Source of the DNA: DATMQA01 sp035566895
Lineage (GTDB): Bacteria; Verrucomicrobiota; Verrucomicrobiia; Limisphaerales; UBA8199
Assembly (NCBI GenBank): GCA_035566895.1
Contig: DATMQA010000096.1
Coordinates: 1-64,000, forward strand
DNA length: 64,000 bases
Direction of reading: 5' to 3'
This document shows positions 26,237 to 34,637 of the stretch, piece after piece (the stretch's first letter is position 1; every line of letters begins with the position of its first letter). The notes below the pieces were generated by a model, which searched no databases, was not told where the DNA came from, and was given only the letters and a program-made list of their open reading frames with translations. Both the position numbers and the translations under genes were made by a program.

Positions 26237-29200
26237 ATGCTGCCAAGCATCCAGGAGCGACCTTTAGAAGGCGGAGCCGAGGCTCCGCCTGAAGTGTTGC
26301 ACGAATTCTTTGCGCGGCAGGCGGCCATTCGCCCCGACCAGGTGGCGGTGGTCTGCGGCGGCAAAAGCTGGACGTACGGAGAATTGGACGGCCATGCCAA
26401 CCAGTTAGCGCGCTTTCTCCGAAATTGTGGGATCGGGCGCGGAGAGTGTGTGGGCCTGTTGCTGCCGCGGTCGCTGGACGTTTATATGGCCTTGCTGTGC
26501 ATTCTCAAGGCCGGAGCGGCTTACGTGCCCTTGGATCCGGATTATCCCGCTGACCGAGTGCAGTTCATTTTGGCGGATTGCAAAGCAGGCGCACTGGTGA
26601 CCACAACCGCACTGGAAGGCAAGGCCACTGGATTTCGCGGCCACGTTATTTGCCTGGATGAGAAAAGGGCGGCAATCTTGTCGATTTCCGCCGAAGGGCT
26701 TGAGCGCGGCGAGGTCGGTGCAAGGGCTCGCGACCTCGCCTATATTATTTATACCTCGGGTACGACCGGCCGGCCCAAAGGAGTCCAAATCGAGCATCGA
26801 AGTGTGTGCCACTTGGTACGCGCGGAGAGCGAGATTTTCCAGGTCAGGCCTAACGACCGGGTTTATCAAGGATTCTCGCTCGCTTTTGATGCTTCAGTGG
26901 AAGAGATCTGGCTGGCGTTTTTCGCCGGGGCCACGTTGGTCGGAGGCACCAGTGAGATGATTCATGCCGGCCCGGCGCTTCCGCGGTTGCTTGCTGAGGC
27001 CGGGGTGACGGTTCTTTCCTGTGTGCCGACCTTGCTCTCGATGATGGAGGAGGATGTGCCCTCGATCCGTCTGCTTATCCTCGGGGGCGAAGCCTGTCCG
27101 CCGGACCTGGTAAAGCGCTGGTGGAAACCAGGACGACGAGTCGTCAATACGTACGGTCCGACTGAGGCTACCGTGATCGCGACCTATGCGGAGTGCCATC
27201 CCGCCAAACCGGTAACCATTGGGCGGCCTTTGTCGAATTACGCGGTATGCATTTTGGACGAGCAGCTTCAACCGGTCCATGATGGCGCCTCCGGCGAGTT
27301 GTGCATCGGGGGCATAGGCCTGGCACGGGGATATGTTGGTCGTCCCGAATTGGACCGCGAAAAGTTCGTGTCGCTCTCACTCAATGGCGAGCCGTCTCAG
27401 CGCTTTTATCGCACGGGCGATTTGGCGCGCAGGACTGGCGACGGTGAAATCGAGTTCCTTGGCCGGCTCGATGCCCAAGTGAAGATTCGAGGCTTTCGCG
27501 TCGAGCTCTCGGAAATTGAGGCCGTGCTGCTGGAATGCCGCGACGTGCAAGCTGCCGCGGTGGCGCTGCGCGAAGACACACCGGGCGTCCAACAACTCGT
27601 CGGCTATGTGGTGCCCCGTGACAACAAGCCCCTGGCGCAGGACCCGCTCCGCGCTGTGCTGCGTGCCCGTCTGCCCGTTTATATGATTCCTACGGTGCTG
27701 GAAACGCTGCCCAAGCTGCCAATCCTGCCCAGTGGCAAGGTGGACCGTAAAGCGCTACCGGCTCCAAGCGCCGAGGCAGGATTTGAGCGACGTCATATCA
27801 AACCTCCGCGCACCCCCCTGGAACAGCAGCTCGGCGCCGTCTGGGGAAGGTTATTTGCGCCAATGCAGGCAGGCGTGACGGACGATTTCTTTTTGGAACT
27901 TGGCGGGCATTCGCTCCTGGCTGCGCGGATGGTTTCGGAATTGCGCAAAACCCCGCCGTTTCAGCGCCTCTCGATGCTGGACGTTTACCAGCATCCCACG
28001 ATTGAATCCCTCGCCGCGCACTTTGAAACCAGCGCGAAAGCCTCGCCCGAGCCAGCAGAAGCCGAAAAGGACAGGGGAGTAGAACGAGGGAAGGAGCGGT
28101 CAACTCCAGGCCATCATCCGATATCCACCACCTCCGCCACGGTCCCTTTTTGGCGCCATTTCTGGTGCGGCACGGCCCAGATGGTCAGCCTATTCTTCGT
28201 GCTCAGCTTCTTTGCCTTGCAATGGCTGGCGCCTTACTTGACCTATACGGTGTTGGTTGAGGAGGATTACGATTTCATCGAGGCCGTCCTGGGCGCTTTC
28301 GCCAGTCTCATCGTGCTCTATCCGGTGATGCTGGCGATTCCGATCATCGTAAAGTGGCTCGTCATCGGACGCTATAAGCCGGGGGCTTACCCGCTTTGGG
28401 GAAGTTACTATTTCCGTTGGTGGCTAACGACGACGATTGAGGCCGCGGTACCCGTGGGCTATCTGGCGGGCACGCCTCTGCTGAATATCTATCTCCGCTT
28501 GATGGGCGCCAGGATTGGCCGCAATGTCCATCTCGATTCGGATAGTTTCGCGATCTATGACCTCCTTTCCATCGGCGATGACGCCAGCATCAACGTCGAT
28601 TCCAATTTGCTCGGCTACACCGTGGAGGATGGATGCCTGAAGCTCGGCGGGATCGCCATCGGTCGGCGCTGCTTTGTCGGTGCGCGTGCGGCCGTACGCG
28701 AAGACGCGCGGATGGAGGACGATTCCGCCCTGGAGGATCTCTCCCTGGTGGGACGAGGGCAGGTGATCCCGCGCGGGGAAACCTGGACGGGCTCGCCCGG
28801 CCGCAAGAGTGCGGATGATGGAGTGCGCCCGTCCCCGGGCGCAGCGACTTCGGCCGGCGCTACGCTTTCGGAAAACTCCGACCGCTCACAGCAGCCGCGC
28901 CCTGCTGCGCCCGGGGACGGGCGCACTCCGGCGAGCCTGACACGGCGATTCTTCTTCGGGGTTCTTCACGGCCTCGGTTTGCTGATTTTTCCGGTGCTGG
29001 TCGTGGCCGCGCTGTTCCCGGGCATCGTGGTAATGAACCAGTTGAATTATATCGATCCTTATTACTGGTATTTGTTTCTCTCACCGCTGGTGGGCTTTTC
29101 CTTCATTCTCTTGCTCGCGCTGGAGATTGCGGCGGTCAAATGGCTTCTGCTGGGGAAGGTCAAACCGGGGCGGCATCCGCTTCACAGCTTCTATTATCTG

Positions 29201-30340
29201 CGCAAGTGGTTTGTGGATCAGACGATGGACCTGAGCCTCGACGTGCTGGGGCCGCTCTATGCCTCAGTTTACCTGGCGCCCTGGTACCAGCTGCTCGGCG
29301 CCAAGCTGGGTAAAGGGGCGGAAGTTTCCACCGCCTCGTTCATCTCGCCGGACCTGCTCTCCATTGGGGAGGAGAGCTTCATCGCGGACAGCGTTTCGCT
29401 GGGCGCGCCGCGCGTGCGGGATGGCTTCATGAACATCGGCGCCAACCGGGTTGGCAAGCGCTCCTTCATCGGCAACAGCGCCATGCTGCCCCCGGGAACG
29501 GTAATCGGGGACAGCGTGCTCATTGGCTGCCTGTCGGCGCCACCGCCCAACCCCGCCGACGCATTGCGCGAAGACAGCACCTGGTTGGGCTCCCCGCCGC
29601 TCTTTCTACCGCAGCGGGAAAAGAGCGTGGCTTTCGGCGATGAAAGAACCTTCAATCCTCCACCGAGGTTGCGTGCGCTCCGAGCGGCCATCGAGTTCGT
29701 GCGGGTGATTTCGCCTTCAACCTTTTTCATCGTGTTGTTAAGCCTGCTCTTTTCGGCGTTGCTGCTGATTCATGATGAATACAGCTTGCTTCATACCCTT
29801 CTGCTTTTCCCGTTCCTCTATATCGGCTGCGGGCTGGCGGCGGCCCTGTTCACCATTGCCGCCAAGTGGATTCTGGTCTGGCGCTATCGGCCGGGCGAGC
29901 GACCTCTTTGGAGTTCTTTCGTCTGGCGGAATGAACTTCTCAATGCCCTCCACGAACACCTGGCTGAACCGTTCCTGGTCGGTGCGCTCACCGGCACTCC
30001 TTTCGTCTGTTGGTATTTTCGACTGCTGGGCGCGCACATTGGCCGCCGGGTGTACATGGAGACGACTGATTTGAGCGAGTTCGATTTAGCTGCAGTCGGC
30101 GACGAAGCCACCCTGAATGCGGACTGCACTATCCAGACCCATTTGTTCGAGGACCGTGTGATGAAAATGGACACCGTGACCATCGGGCCCCGCTGTCATG
30201 TGGGCGCCGGTTCGCTCGTGCTCTATGACACGCGAATGGAGGACGGCGCTGCCCTGGGTGACCTGTCCCTGCTGATGAAGGGTGAAGTCCTGCCGCCAGG
30301 CACGCGGTGGGTGGGTATTCCGGCGCGGGCGGAAGGCTAA
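26237..30340 (+). CDS. NRPS-like single-module synthetase, A-PCP plus membrane Pls/PosA-type terminal domain
   Basis: 1367 residues. Adenylation domain: YTSGTTGRPKG (172-182), FDASVEEIW (217-225; selectivity residues begin D-A-E), NTYGPTE (304-310), YRTGD (391-395), PSGKVDRKA with Lys501. A peptidyl carrier follows, Ser559 in LGGHSL. There is no condensation or thioesterase domain. From about residue 640 to the end are repeated units of paired membrane helices and left-handed beta-helix hexapeptide segments (for example IGRNVHLDSDSFAIYDLLSIGDDASINVD), three in total. This is the terminal domain of poly-lysine synthetase Pls and relatives, which make amino-acid homopolymers at the membrane. 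Product unknown; Glu at the third code position may favour a cationic amino acid (inference). A REPIN-like repeat lies in frame at residues 862-898. Confidence 0.9.
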   Translation: MLPSIQERPLEGGAEAPPEVLHEFFARQAAIRPDQVAVVCGGKSWTYGELDGHANQLARFLRNCGIGRGECVGLLLPRSLDVYMALLCILKAGAAYVPLDPDYPADRVQFILADCKAGALVTTTALEGKATGFRGHVICLDEKRAAILSISAEGLERGEVGARARDLAYIIYTSGTTGRPKGVQIEHRSVCHLVRAESEIFQVRPNDRVYQGFSLAFDASVEEIWLAFFAGATLVGGTSEMIHAGPALPRLLAEAGVTVLSCVPTLLSMMEEDVPSIRLLILGGEACPPDLVKRWWKPGRRVVNTYGPTEATVIATYAECHPAKPVTIGRPLSNYAVCILDEQLQPVHDGASGELCIGGIGLARGYVGRPELDREKFVSLSLNGEPSQRFYRTGDLARRTGDGEIEFLGRLDAQVKIRGFRVELSEIEAVLLECRDVQAAAVALREDTPGVQQLVGYVVPRDNKPLAQDPLRAVLRARLPVYMIPTVLETLPKLPILPSGKVDRKALPAPSAEAGFERRHIKPPRTPLEQQLGAVWGRLFAPMQAGVTDDFFLELGGHSLLAARMVSELRKTPPFQRLSMLDVYQHPTIESLAAHFETSAKASPEPAEAEKDRGVERGKERSTPGHHPISTTSATVPFWRHFWCGTAQMVSLFFVLSFFALQWLAPYLTYTVLVEEDYDFIEAVLGAFASLIVLYPVMLAIPIIVKWLVIGRYKPGAYPLWGSYYFRWWLTTTIEAAVPVGYLAGTPLLNIYLRLMGARIGRNVHLDSDSFAIYDLLSIGDDASINVDSNLLGYTVEDGCLKLGGIAIGRRCFVGARAAVREDARMEDDSALEDLSLVGRGQVIPRGETWTGSPGRKSADDGVRPSPGAATSAGATLSENSDRSQQPRPAAPGDGRTPASLTRRFFFGVLHGLGLLIFPVLVVAALFPGIVVMNQLNYIDPYYWYLFLSPLVGFSFILLLALEIAAVKWLLLGKVKPGRHPLHSFYYLRKWFVDQTMDLSLDVLGPLYASVYLAPWYQLLGAKLGKGAEVSTASFISPDLLSIGEESFIADSVSLGAPRVRDGFMNIGANRVGKRSFIGNSAMLPPGTVIGDSVLIGCLSAPPPNPADALREDSTWLGSPPLFLPQREKSVAFGDERTFNPPPRLRALRAAIEFVRVISPSTFFIVLLSLLFSALLLIHDEYSLLHTLLLFPFLYIGCGLAAALFTIAAKWILVWRYRPGERPLWSSFVWRNELLNALHEHLAEPFLVGALTGTPFVCWYFRLLGAHIGRRVYMETTDLSEFDLAAVGDEATLNADCTIQTHLFEDRVMKMDTVTIGPRCHVGAGSLVLYDTRMEDGAALGDLSLLMKGEVLPPGTRWVGIPARAEG
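28820..28929. repeat. REPIN-like paired palindrome inside the NRPS-like gene (copy 2)
   Basis: Arms 28820-28845 and 28904-28929 are a perfect 26-bp inverted repeat around 58 bases. Each arm is itself a hairpin (GCGCCCG-TCCC-CGGGCGC). The ends GGAGT...GCAGC and the first spacer bases (GACTTC) match the copy at 20113-20226, while the stem bases differ in a compensated way. It encodes in frame a linker (DGVRPSPGAATSAG ... PAAPGDGRTPASL) between two membrane repeats of the protein. Confidence 0.85.
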
Positions 30341-30361
30341 CGAGAGCGAGAATTGAGAACT

Positions 30362-31336
30362 TCAAATTGGCTCGGCAGCCGAGCCATACCAATCCTTCAT
30401 CAACTCCTCAGGCTGGCAACCTTTCGCCCGCAATGAGCGGAGACTCAAAGCCTCGTGCCGTTTAGCCAAACGCAGCCCTGACTCGTCGGTGACCAACGGG
30501 CAATGATAGAACGTCGGAGGCGTCAGCCCCAGCGCGCGATAAAGCAGCAGTTGGCGCGAGGTGGATTTGAGCAGGTCCTTGCCACGGACCACTTCAGTGA
30601 TTTGCATCGCGGCGTCATCCACGACCACGGCGAGTTGGTAAGCGGGAATGTCATCATGCCGCCAAATGATGAAGTCGCCGAAGTCCTTTCCGGCGACGAA
30701 CCGCTGCGATCCATAATGACCATCTATAAATGAGACGACCTCGCCGTCGGGTACCCGGAAGCGCCAGTTGACAAGTAACGAGGGGCGGGTGACGGGTGAC
30801 GAGCGGGAAGTGATGCTCGACATGTGGTTCGTGATCATCGAGGCGCTCGCTGAAAGAATGTTCTCGTCACTCATCACTTGTCCCTCGTCACCTTTCCCAG
30901 GACGACACGTGCCCGGATAGACCGGTTCGTCTTCGCCGGCATGCGGCGCCTGGAGCGCGCGCAGGACATCCTGCCGGGAACAGGTACAGGGATAAATGAA
31001 CCCGCCCTCACGAAGCTTCTCAAAGGCTGACACGTAAAACTGCCCGCGTTCGCTTTGCGTATAAGGACCAAAAGCGCCGCCACGGTCCGGGCCTTCCTGC
31101 CATTCAAAGCCAAACCAGCGGAGATCTTCAAGCATCGCGGCGACGAACTGGGGTTTGGCTCGCGACTTATCCAAATCCTCGTTGCGCAGCACGAGGGTCC
31201 CGCCGCAGTTGCGTGCGCGTTGCTGTGCTATCCAAAAAGTGTGTGCGTGCCCGAGATGTAGAAAGCCAGTAGGGGAGGGAGCTAGCCGGCCACGATAGGG
31301 GGCAAGTGATGTGTGTGTCCTGGACTTCGTGTCCAT
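30362..31336 (-). CDS. gluQ: Glutamyl-Q tRNA(Asp) synthetase
   Basis: 324 residues; truncated GluRS paralogue that charges glutamate onto queuosine at position 34 of tRNA(Asp). The N terminus has RGRLAPSPTGFLHLGHAHTFWIAQQRAR with the HIGH-class motif HLGH; zinc-type Cys residues appear in PCTCSRQDV and YPGTCR; the KMSKS-like loop is GLRLAKRHEALSLRSLR. No anticodon-binding domain is present, as expected. An insertion of about 40 residues (GDEGQVMSDENILSASASM... SRSSPVTRPSLLV, residues 148-187) separates CRPGK from NWRFRVPDG, where the family is normally contiguous; it is encoded by the inverted heptamer repeat at 30775-30890. Divergent in position from the NRPS-like gene (21-base gap, convergent). 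Confidence 0.92.
   Translation of the reverse strand: MDTKSRTHTSLAPYRGRLAPSPTGFLHLGHAHTFWIAQQRARNCGGTLVLRNEDLDKSRAKPQFVAAMLEDLRWFGFEWQEGPDRGGAFGPYTQSERGQFYVSAFEKLREGGFIYPCTCSRQDVLRALQAPHAGEDEPVYPGTCRPGKGDEGQVMSDENILSASASMITNHMSSITSRSSPVTRPSLLVNWRFRVPDGEVVSFIDGHYGSQRFVAGKDFGDFIIWRHDDIPAYQLAVVVDDAAMQITEVVRGKDLLKSTSRQLLLYRALGLTPPTFYHCPLVTDESGLRLAKRHEALSLRSLRAKGCQPEELMKDWYGSAAEPI
30775..30890. repeat. Inverted heptamer-array element inserted in frame in gluQ
   Basis: On the plus strand four 7-bp units (GTAACGA, GGGGCGG, GTGACGG, GTGACGA; 30775-30802) face four inverted units (CTCGTCA, CTCATCA, CTTGTCC, CTCGTCA; 30863-30890) across a 60-base centre. Extended by one base, the two 29-base arms match at 23 positions and all six differences are transitions. 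No stop codon is introduced in the gluQ frame. A similar element sits in recN at 53696-53770. Confidence 0.8.
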
Positions 31337-31359
31337 GGGTGTCGATTCGCGGTTTTGGA

Positions 31360-32211
31360 CTAGAACGCCTCCTTTGGGTGATTGGCCAGCCAGTCACTCA
31401 ATCCGGGCAAAGGGAATGAAAGCAGGCTTTGGGCTTTGGCGCAATTGAGCGAGGAGTCGGCCGGCCGCGGCGCGCCCTGGTAGCTTTTAAGAGATTCCGG
31501 CACAAGCTTCGGATTCAACTCGGGCCAGCGGGAGGCGAGGCATTGGCCGATCTGCCAGCGGGACATCCTTTCGGCGCCCGCCACGTGGTAAAGACCAGGC
31601 TTGTCACGCGACAAAAGTTCCCAAACCGCCTGCGCGGTCACCGTCGCCGGAGTCGGGGACCGAAACTCGTCGGTGAAGAGCGTGACCGTTCGTCCCGCTT
31701 GCCAGGCGCGACGCAGTTGCTCGTTAAACCCGCGGTCGCCAGCAGGCGAAGTCCCACCGTTGAGCGAGGTGCGCACAACGGTGTGCTTCGGGTTTTTCAG
31801 GACCACGCCCTCCGCCGTGACTTTGGTTTCGGCATACACGCTCAGTGGGTTGACCGGAGCAGATTCGTCATAGTTGCCGCTGCGCCCGTCGAAAACCAGG
31901 TCTGAGGACAGGAACACAAAAGAGATTTCGGCGGCCAATTCGGCGAGCAGCGCCGTGACTTCCACGTTCAGCTTGCGCGCCAGCGGCGGGTTGTCCTGGC
32001 ATTCGGGGCTGCGGCTCAACGCGGCGCAGTGAATTAGGAGCCGTGGGGTTTGATGGCGGAACTCGCGCCGAACTGCCGCAAAATCGGTCAAGTCCAGACG
32101 GGCACGAGTCAGCCCAATAATCGTCGCCTCGGGAACAAACTGCGCAGCCGTTTGGACCAGGTAATTGCCGATCAAACCGCCAGCGCCGGTGATCCAGATT
32201 CTATCGGGCAT
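31360..32211 (-). CDS. RmlD-like NAD-dependent sugar reductase (SDR family)
   Basis: Start at the ATG giving MPDRIWITGAGGLIGNYL; the open frame upstream reads through an interspersed repeat and is not credited. The 283-residue protein has the Rossmann glycine motif GAGGLIG (9-15), the RmlD-type LDLTDFAAVRREFRHQTPRLLIHCAAL, the catalytic YAETK (Tyr/Lys of the SDR dyad) and STS-equivalent FLSSDLVFDG. dTDP-4-dehydrorhamnose reductase is the nearest well-known enzyme, but no rml genes are adjacent, so the sugar nucleotide substrate is open. It lies 23 bases beyond gluQ on the same strand and may share its transcript. Confidence 0.8.
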   Translation of the reverse strand: MPDRIWITGAGGLIGNYLVQTAAQFVPEATIIGLTRARLDLTDFAAVRREFRHQTPRLLIHCAALSRSPECQDNPPLARKLNVEVTALLAELAAEISFVFLSSDLVFDGRSGNYDESAPVNPLSVYAETKVTAEGVVLKNPKHTVVRTSLNGGTSPAGDRGFNEQLRRAWQAGRTVTLFTDEFRSPTPATVTAQAVWELLSRDKPGLYHVAGAERMSRWQIGQCLASRWPELNPKLVPESLKSYQGAPRPADSSLNCAKAQSLLSFPLPGLSDWLANHPKEAF

Positions 32212-32214
32212 GCA

Positions 32215-32290
32215 CAAAACACCAAATACCAAACCCCAAGCTCCAGAAAAGCACCAAATCTCAAAATGCAAACAATGAAGGTTGGTTCCT
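32215..32290. repeat. CACCAAA-rich interspersed repeat (copy 1)
   Basis: The spacer upstream of the RmlD-like gene contains CACCAAATACCAAAC, CCAAGCTCCAGAAAAGC and ACCAAATCTCAAAATG in sequence. A closely similar stretch, in the same order and orientation, occurs at 59233-59300. Read on the minus strand it gives a hydrophobic Trp-x-LVFGV peptide. Confidence 0.6.
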
Positions 32291-32320
32291 GTTGTTTCGT
32301 ATAGCTGCTCGCCATCGCTG

Positions 32321-33214
32321 CTAATCAATTAGACGCCTGGTCAGGTCGCCGTAGGCATCGATGCGCCGGTCGCGCAGGAACGGCCAGTGGGTGCGCGTCG
32401 AATCCACTTTGGCAAGATCCAGCGGGATCACCAGCGTTTCGTCTCGTTCGGCGTTGGCTCGGGCCAGAATCTCGCCGGAAGTGCCAGCCACAAAGCTCCG
32501 GCCCCAAAATTCGATTCCCTCTCCGGCCAACTTTTCATGACCGACGCGGTTCGGCACTGCCACATAGCATCCATTCGCGATAGCGTGACTCCGCTGAATC
32601 GTCTCCCAGGCGGCGTGCTGTCCTTCGCCGTCCTGCGCCTTCTCGGCCGGATGCCAGCCGATCGCGGTCGGGTAGAAAAGAATCTCGGCGCCCTGCAGCG
32701 CCGTCAACCGCGCCGCTTCGGGATACCACTGGTCCCAGCAAATCAACACGCCAATCTTCGCGAAGCGCGTTTGCCAGGCCCGGAATCCAAGGTCGCCGGG
32801 AGTGAAATAGAACTTTTCATAGTAGAGCGGGTCGTCCGGGATATGCATTTTGCGATACACACCGAGCAGCGAACCGTCGGCATCAATAATCGCCGCGCTG
32901 TTGTGGTATAGGCCCGAAGCCCGCTTCTCAAAAATCGAAGCGATGATTACCACCTGCCTTTTTCCGGCGAGCTTCTGAAACGCCTCCGTGGTCGGCCCAG
33001 GAATCGGCTCCGCCAATTGGAAATGCCTGTGGTCCTCCGACTGGCAGAAATATTGGGACCGAAACAACTCCTGCGTGCAGATGATTTGGGCCCCGGCCTG
33101 GGCGGCCTGTTCGGCGTGCGCCAGCGCCTTGGTGAGATTCGCCGCCGGCTCAGACGAACACGCCATCTGCACCAGACCGGCCGTGACAATGTTTGCTGAA
33201 GGGGCAACGGGCAT
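32321..33214 (-). CDS. aguB: N-carbamoylputrescine amidase (carbon-nitrogen hydrolase)
   Basis: Start at the ATG of MPVAPSANIVTAGLVQMAC; the longer frame from 33244 adds ten residues. The 297-residue nitrilase-superfamily protein shows Glu49 in CTQELF, Lys122 in YRKMHIPDDPLYYEKFYFTPGD and Cys159 in GVLICWDQWYPEAARL, the catalytic triad, with the AguB-specific IGWHP and QRSHAIANGCYVAVPNRVG. It hydrolyses N-carbamoylputrescine to putrescine, CO2 and ammonia in the arginine-decarboxylase route. The usual partner, agmatine deiminase (aguA), is not in this window but may lie elsewhere. Confidence 0.92.
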   Translation of the reverse strand: MPVAPSANIVTAGLVQMACSSEPAANLTKALAHAEQAAQAGAQIICTQELFRSQYFCQSEDHRHFQLAEPIPGPTTEAFQKLAGKRQVVIIASIFEKRASGLYHNSAAIIDADGSLLGVYRKMHIPDDPLYYEKFYFTPGDLGFRAWQTRFAKIGVLICWDQWYPEAARLTALQGAEILFYPTAIGWHPAEKAQDGEGQHAAWETIQRSHAIANGCYVAVPNRVGHEKLAGEGIEFWGRSFVAGTSGEILARANAERDETLVIPLDLAKVDSTRTHWPFLRDRRIDAYGDLTRRLID

Positions 33215-33364
33215 ATTAAGAATTGAGGCGTGAATCCGAACCAAAAGTGAGCACTCTTTAAACCTGAAAAGAGCCGACCTCGGAAGACGCGGCGCTTGCG
33301 AACACTCGTTTTCCTTGAAGTCCGCTCCCGTCCTCCTTCACTGAACCGTTATGAGACATCGGCG

Positions 33365-34393
33365 TTACTCTCGGGAGTAGGGTCGGGAGGCTTCCAGCAG
33401 TGCCGTGGCGCCATGGGTGTTGGAGATGGCGGATGAGGGAATCGCGTGCCCGAATAATTCCCGAATAAACCGGCCGAGGGTTTCATTGGTGGGTCCGTAA
33501 CCGGAGTGGTAAATATAGTGCTCCAAATCATACAAAAACTCGTCGGCGTTGGGATACCGTTTACTAAGGTCGCGCGCCAGGGCGCGGTGCAGAACCCAGT
33601 TGAGCCGCTCGTCGACTCGCTGGTCCAATGCCTGGAAATCCGGGATGGGCAAATTGATCATCCGCTGCCGCGATTCCTCCGCGTTGGCGCCCTTGAAAAT
33701 GTTTTTCCCCAGCAGCAGGTGCGCCAGTACCACCCCGGCGGAGAACAGGTCGGAGCGCTTGTCGGTGATCTGGAAATTGGCCTGTTCGGGACTCATGTAA
33801 TCCGCCTTGCCGGCAACGACTTCGCCCTCATTATCGACGAGAAAGCCCCGCGCTTTGGCAATGCCGAAATCGGTAAGTTTTACGTCGCCTTCAAACGCAA
33901 TCATGATGTTTTTGAAGCTGACGTCGCGATGGACGATGCCCAGCGGCCGTCCATCCTTGTCGGTTTTGGCATGGGCGTAAGCCAGCCCGCGGGCGACTCG
34001 GCTGACGATGAAAATGGCCAGTTCCTTGGGCAAAGCGCGCTGTTTGTCCGCCAGTTGCTGGGTGAACTGCTCGAGGTTGGCCCCCCGAATCAACTCCATC
34101 GCCATAAAATAAACACCACGGGTTTCCCCGAGATGATAGGTCTGCACAATATTGGTGTGAATGAGGTCGGCAACCAGCTTGGCCTCGCCGATGAAGTTTT
34201 CGATGAACTGCTGCTGGTCGGCGTAGTTCTGGCGAATGACCTTGATGGCCACGCGCTTTACGAAATCGCGCGCGCCTTGCTGCTCGGCCTCGTAAACGAT
34301 GCCCATGCCGCCTTCATACACTTTGCGCACGATTTCGTAACGAAACTCGTTCTGGATCGTGAAAAGGGCCACGCTCTGATGTTGCTCGAACAC
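33365..34393 (-). CDS. Hanks-type serine/threonine protein kinase
   Basis: 342 residues: a complete cytoplasmic kinase domain with little else. Gly loop EGGMGIVYEA (27-36), catalytic Lys51 (VAIKVI), Glu70 of helix C, HRDVSFKN (Asp157, Asn162; Ser-Phe in place of the usual Lys-Pro), DFG at 175-177 and YMSPEQ activation-segment end. The unusual HRDVSFKN replaces the catalytic-loop lysine (HRDxKxxN), so activity may be altered. The family with 'HRDVSPxN' is known from myxobacteria and planctomycetes. There is no transmembrane segment or sensor domain; partners are unknown. The gene stands alone on the minus strand. Confidence 0.9.
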   Translation of the reverse strand: MFEQHQSVALFTIQNEFRYEIVRKVYEGGMGIVYEAEQQGARDFVKRVAIKVIRQNYADQQQFIENFIGEAKLVADLIHTNIVQTYHLGETRGVYFMAMELIRGANLEQFTQQLADKQRALPKELAIFIVSRVARGLAYAHAKTDKDGRPLGIVHRDVSFKNIMIAFEGDVKLTDFGIAKARGFLVDNEGEVVAGKADYMSPEQANFQITDKRSDLFSAGVVLAHLLLGKNIFKGANAEESRQRMINLPIPDFQALDQRVDERLNWVLHRALARDLSKRYPNADEFLYDLEHYIYHSGYGPTNETLGRFIRELFGHAIPSSAISNTHGATALLEASRPYSRE

Positions 34394-34566
34394 GGAACGA
34401 AGTCAAGTCCAGCCGCAACCGTATCGTCAGGGCGCCAGGGCAGACGCGCGGAGACGGCGGGCTTTTGGGGATTGATTCCACCGCTGATTTGACTAAGGTT
34501 GGGCAGGAATGGCGGGCGAAGGACGGCCTTTGCTGGGGTGAAGTCAAGAGACGCAGAGCAAAAAAT

Positions 34567-34582
34567 GGGGCGTTTGCCCCAA
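34567..34582 (-). terminator. Rho-independent-type hairpin reading on the minus strand
   Basis: Stem GGGGC/GCCCC with a four-base loop, flanked by A6 on one side and A7 on the other. On the minus strand the stem is followed by ATTTTTT, the form of an intrinsic terminator for transcripts coming from the hppA side; on the plus strand there is no T-tract. It lies between the divergent kinase and hppA genes and may block antisense read-through into the kinase promoter. Confidence 0.45.
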
Positions 34583-34637
34583 AAAAAGTGTTGGCGCCCC
34601 CCCTCCCGCTTCTGCGATAGTCTCGCGCTTGAAATTT

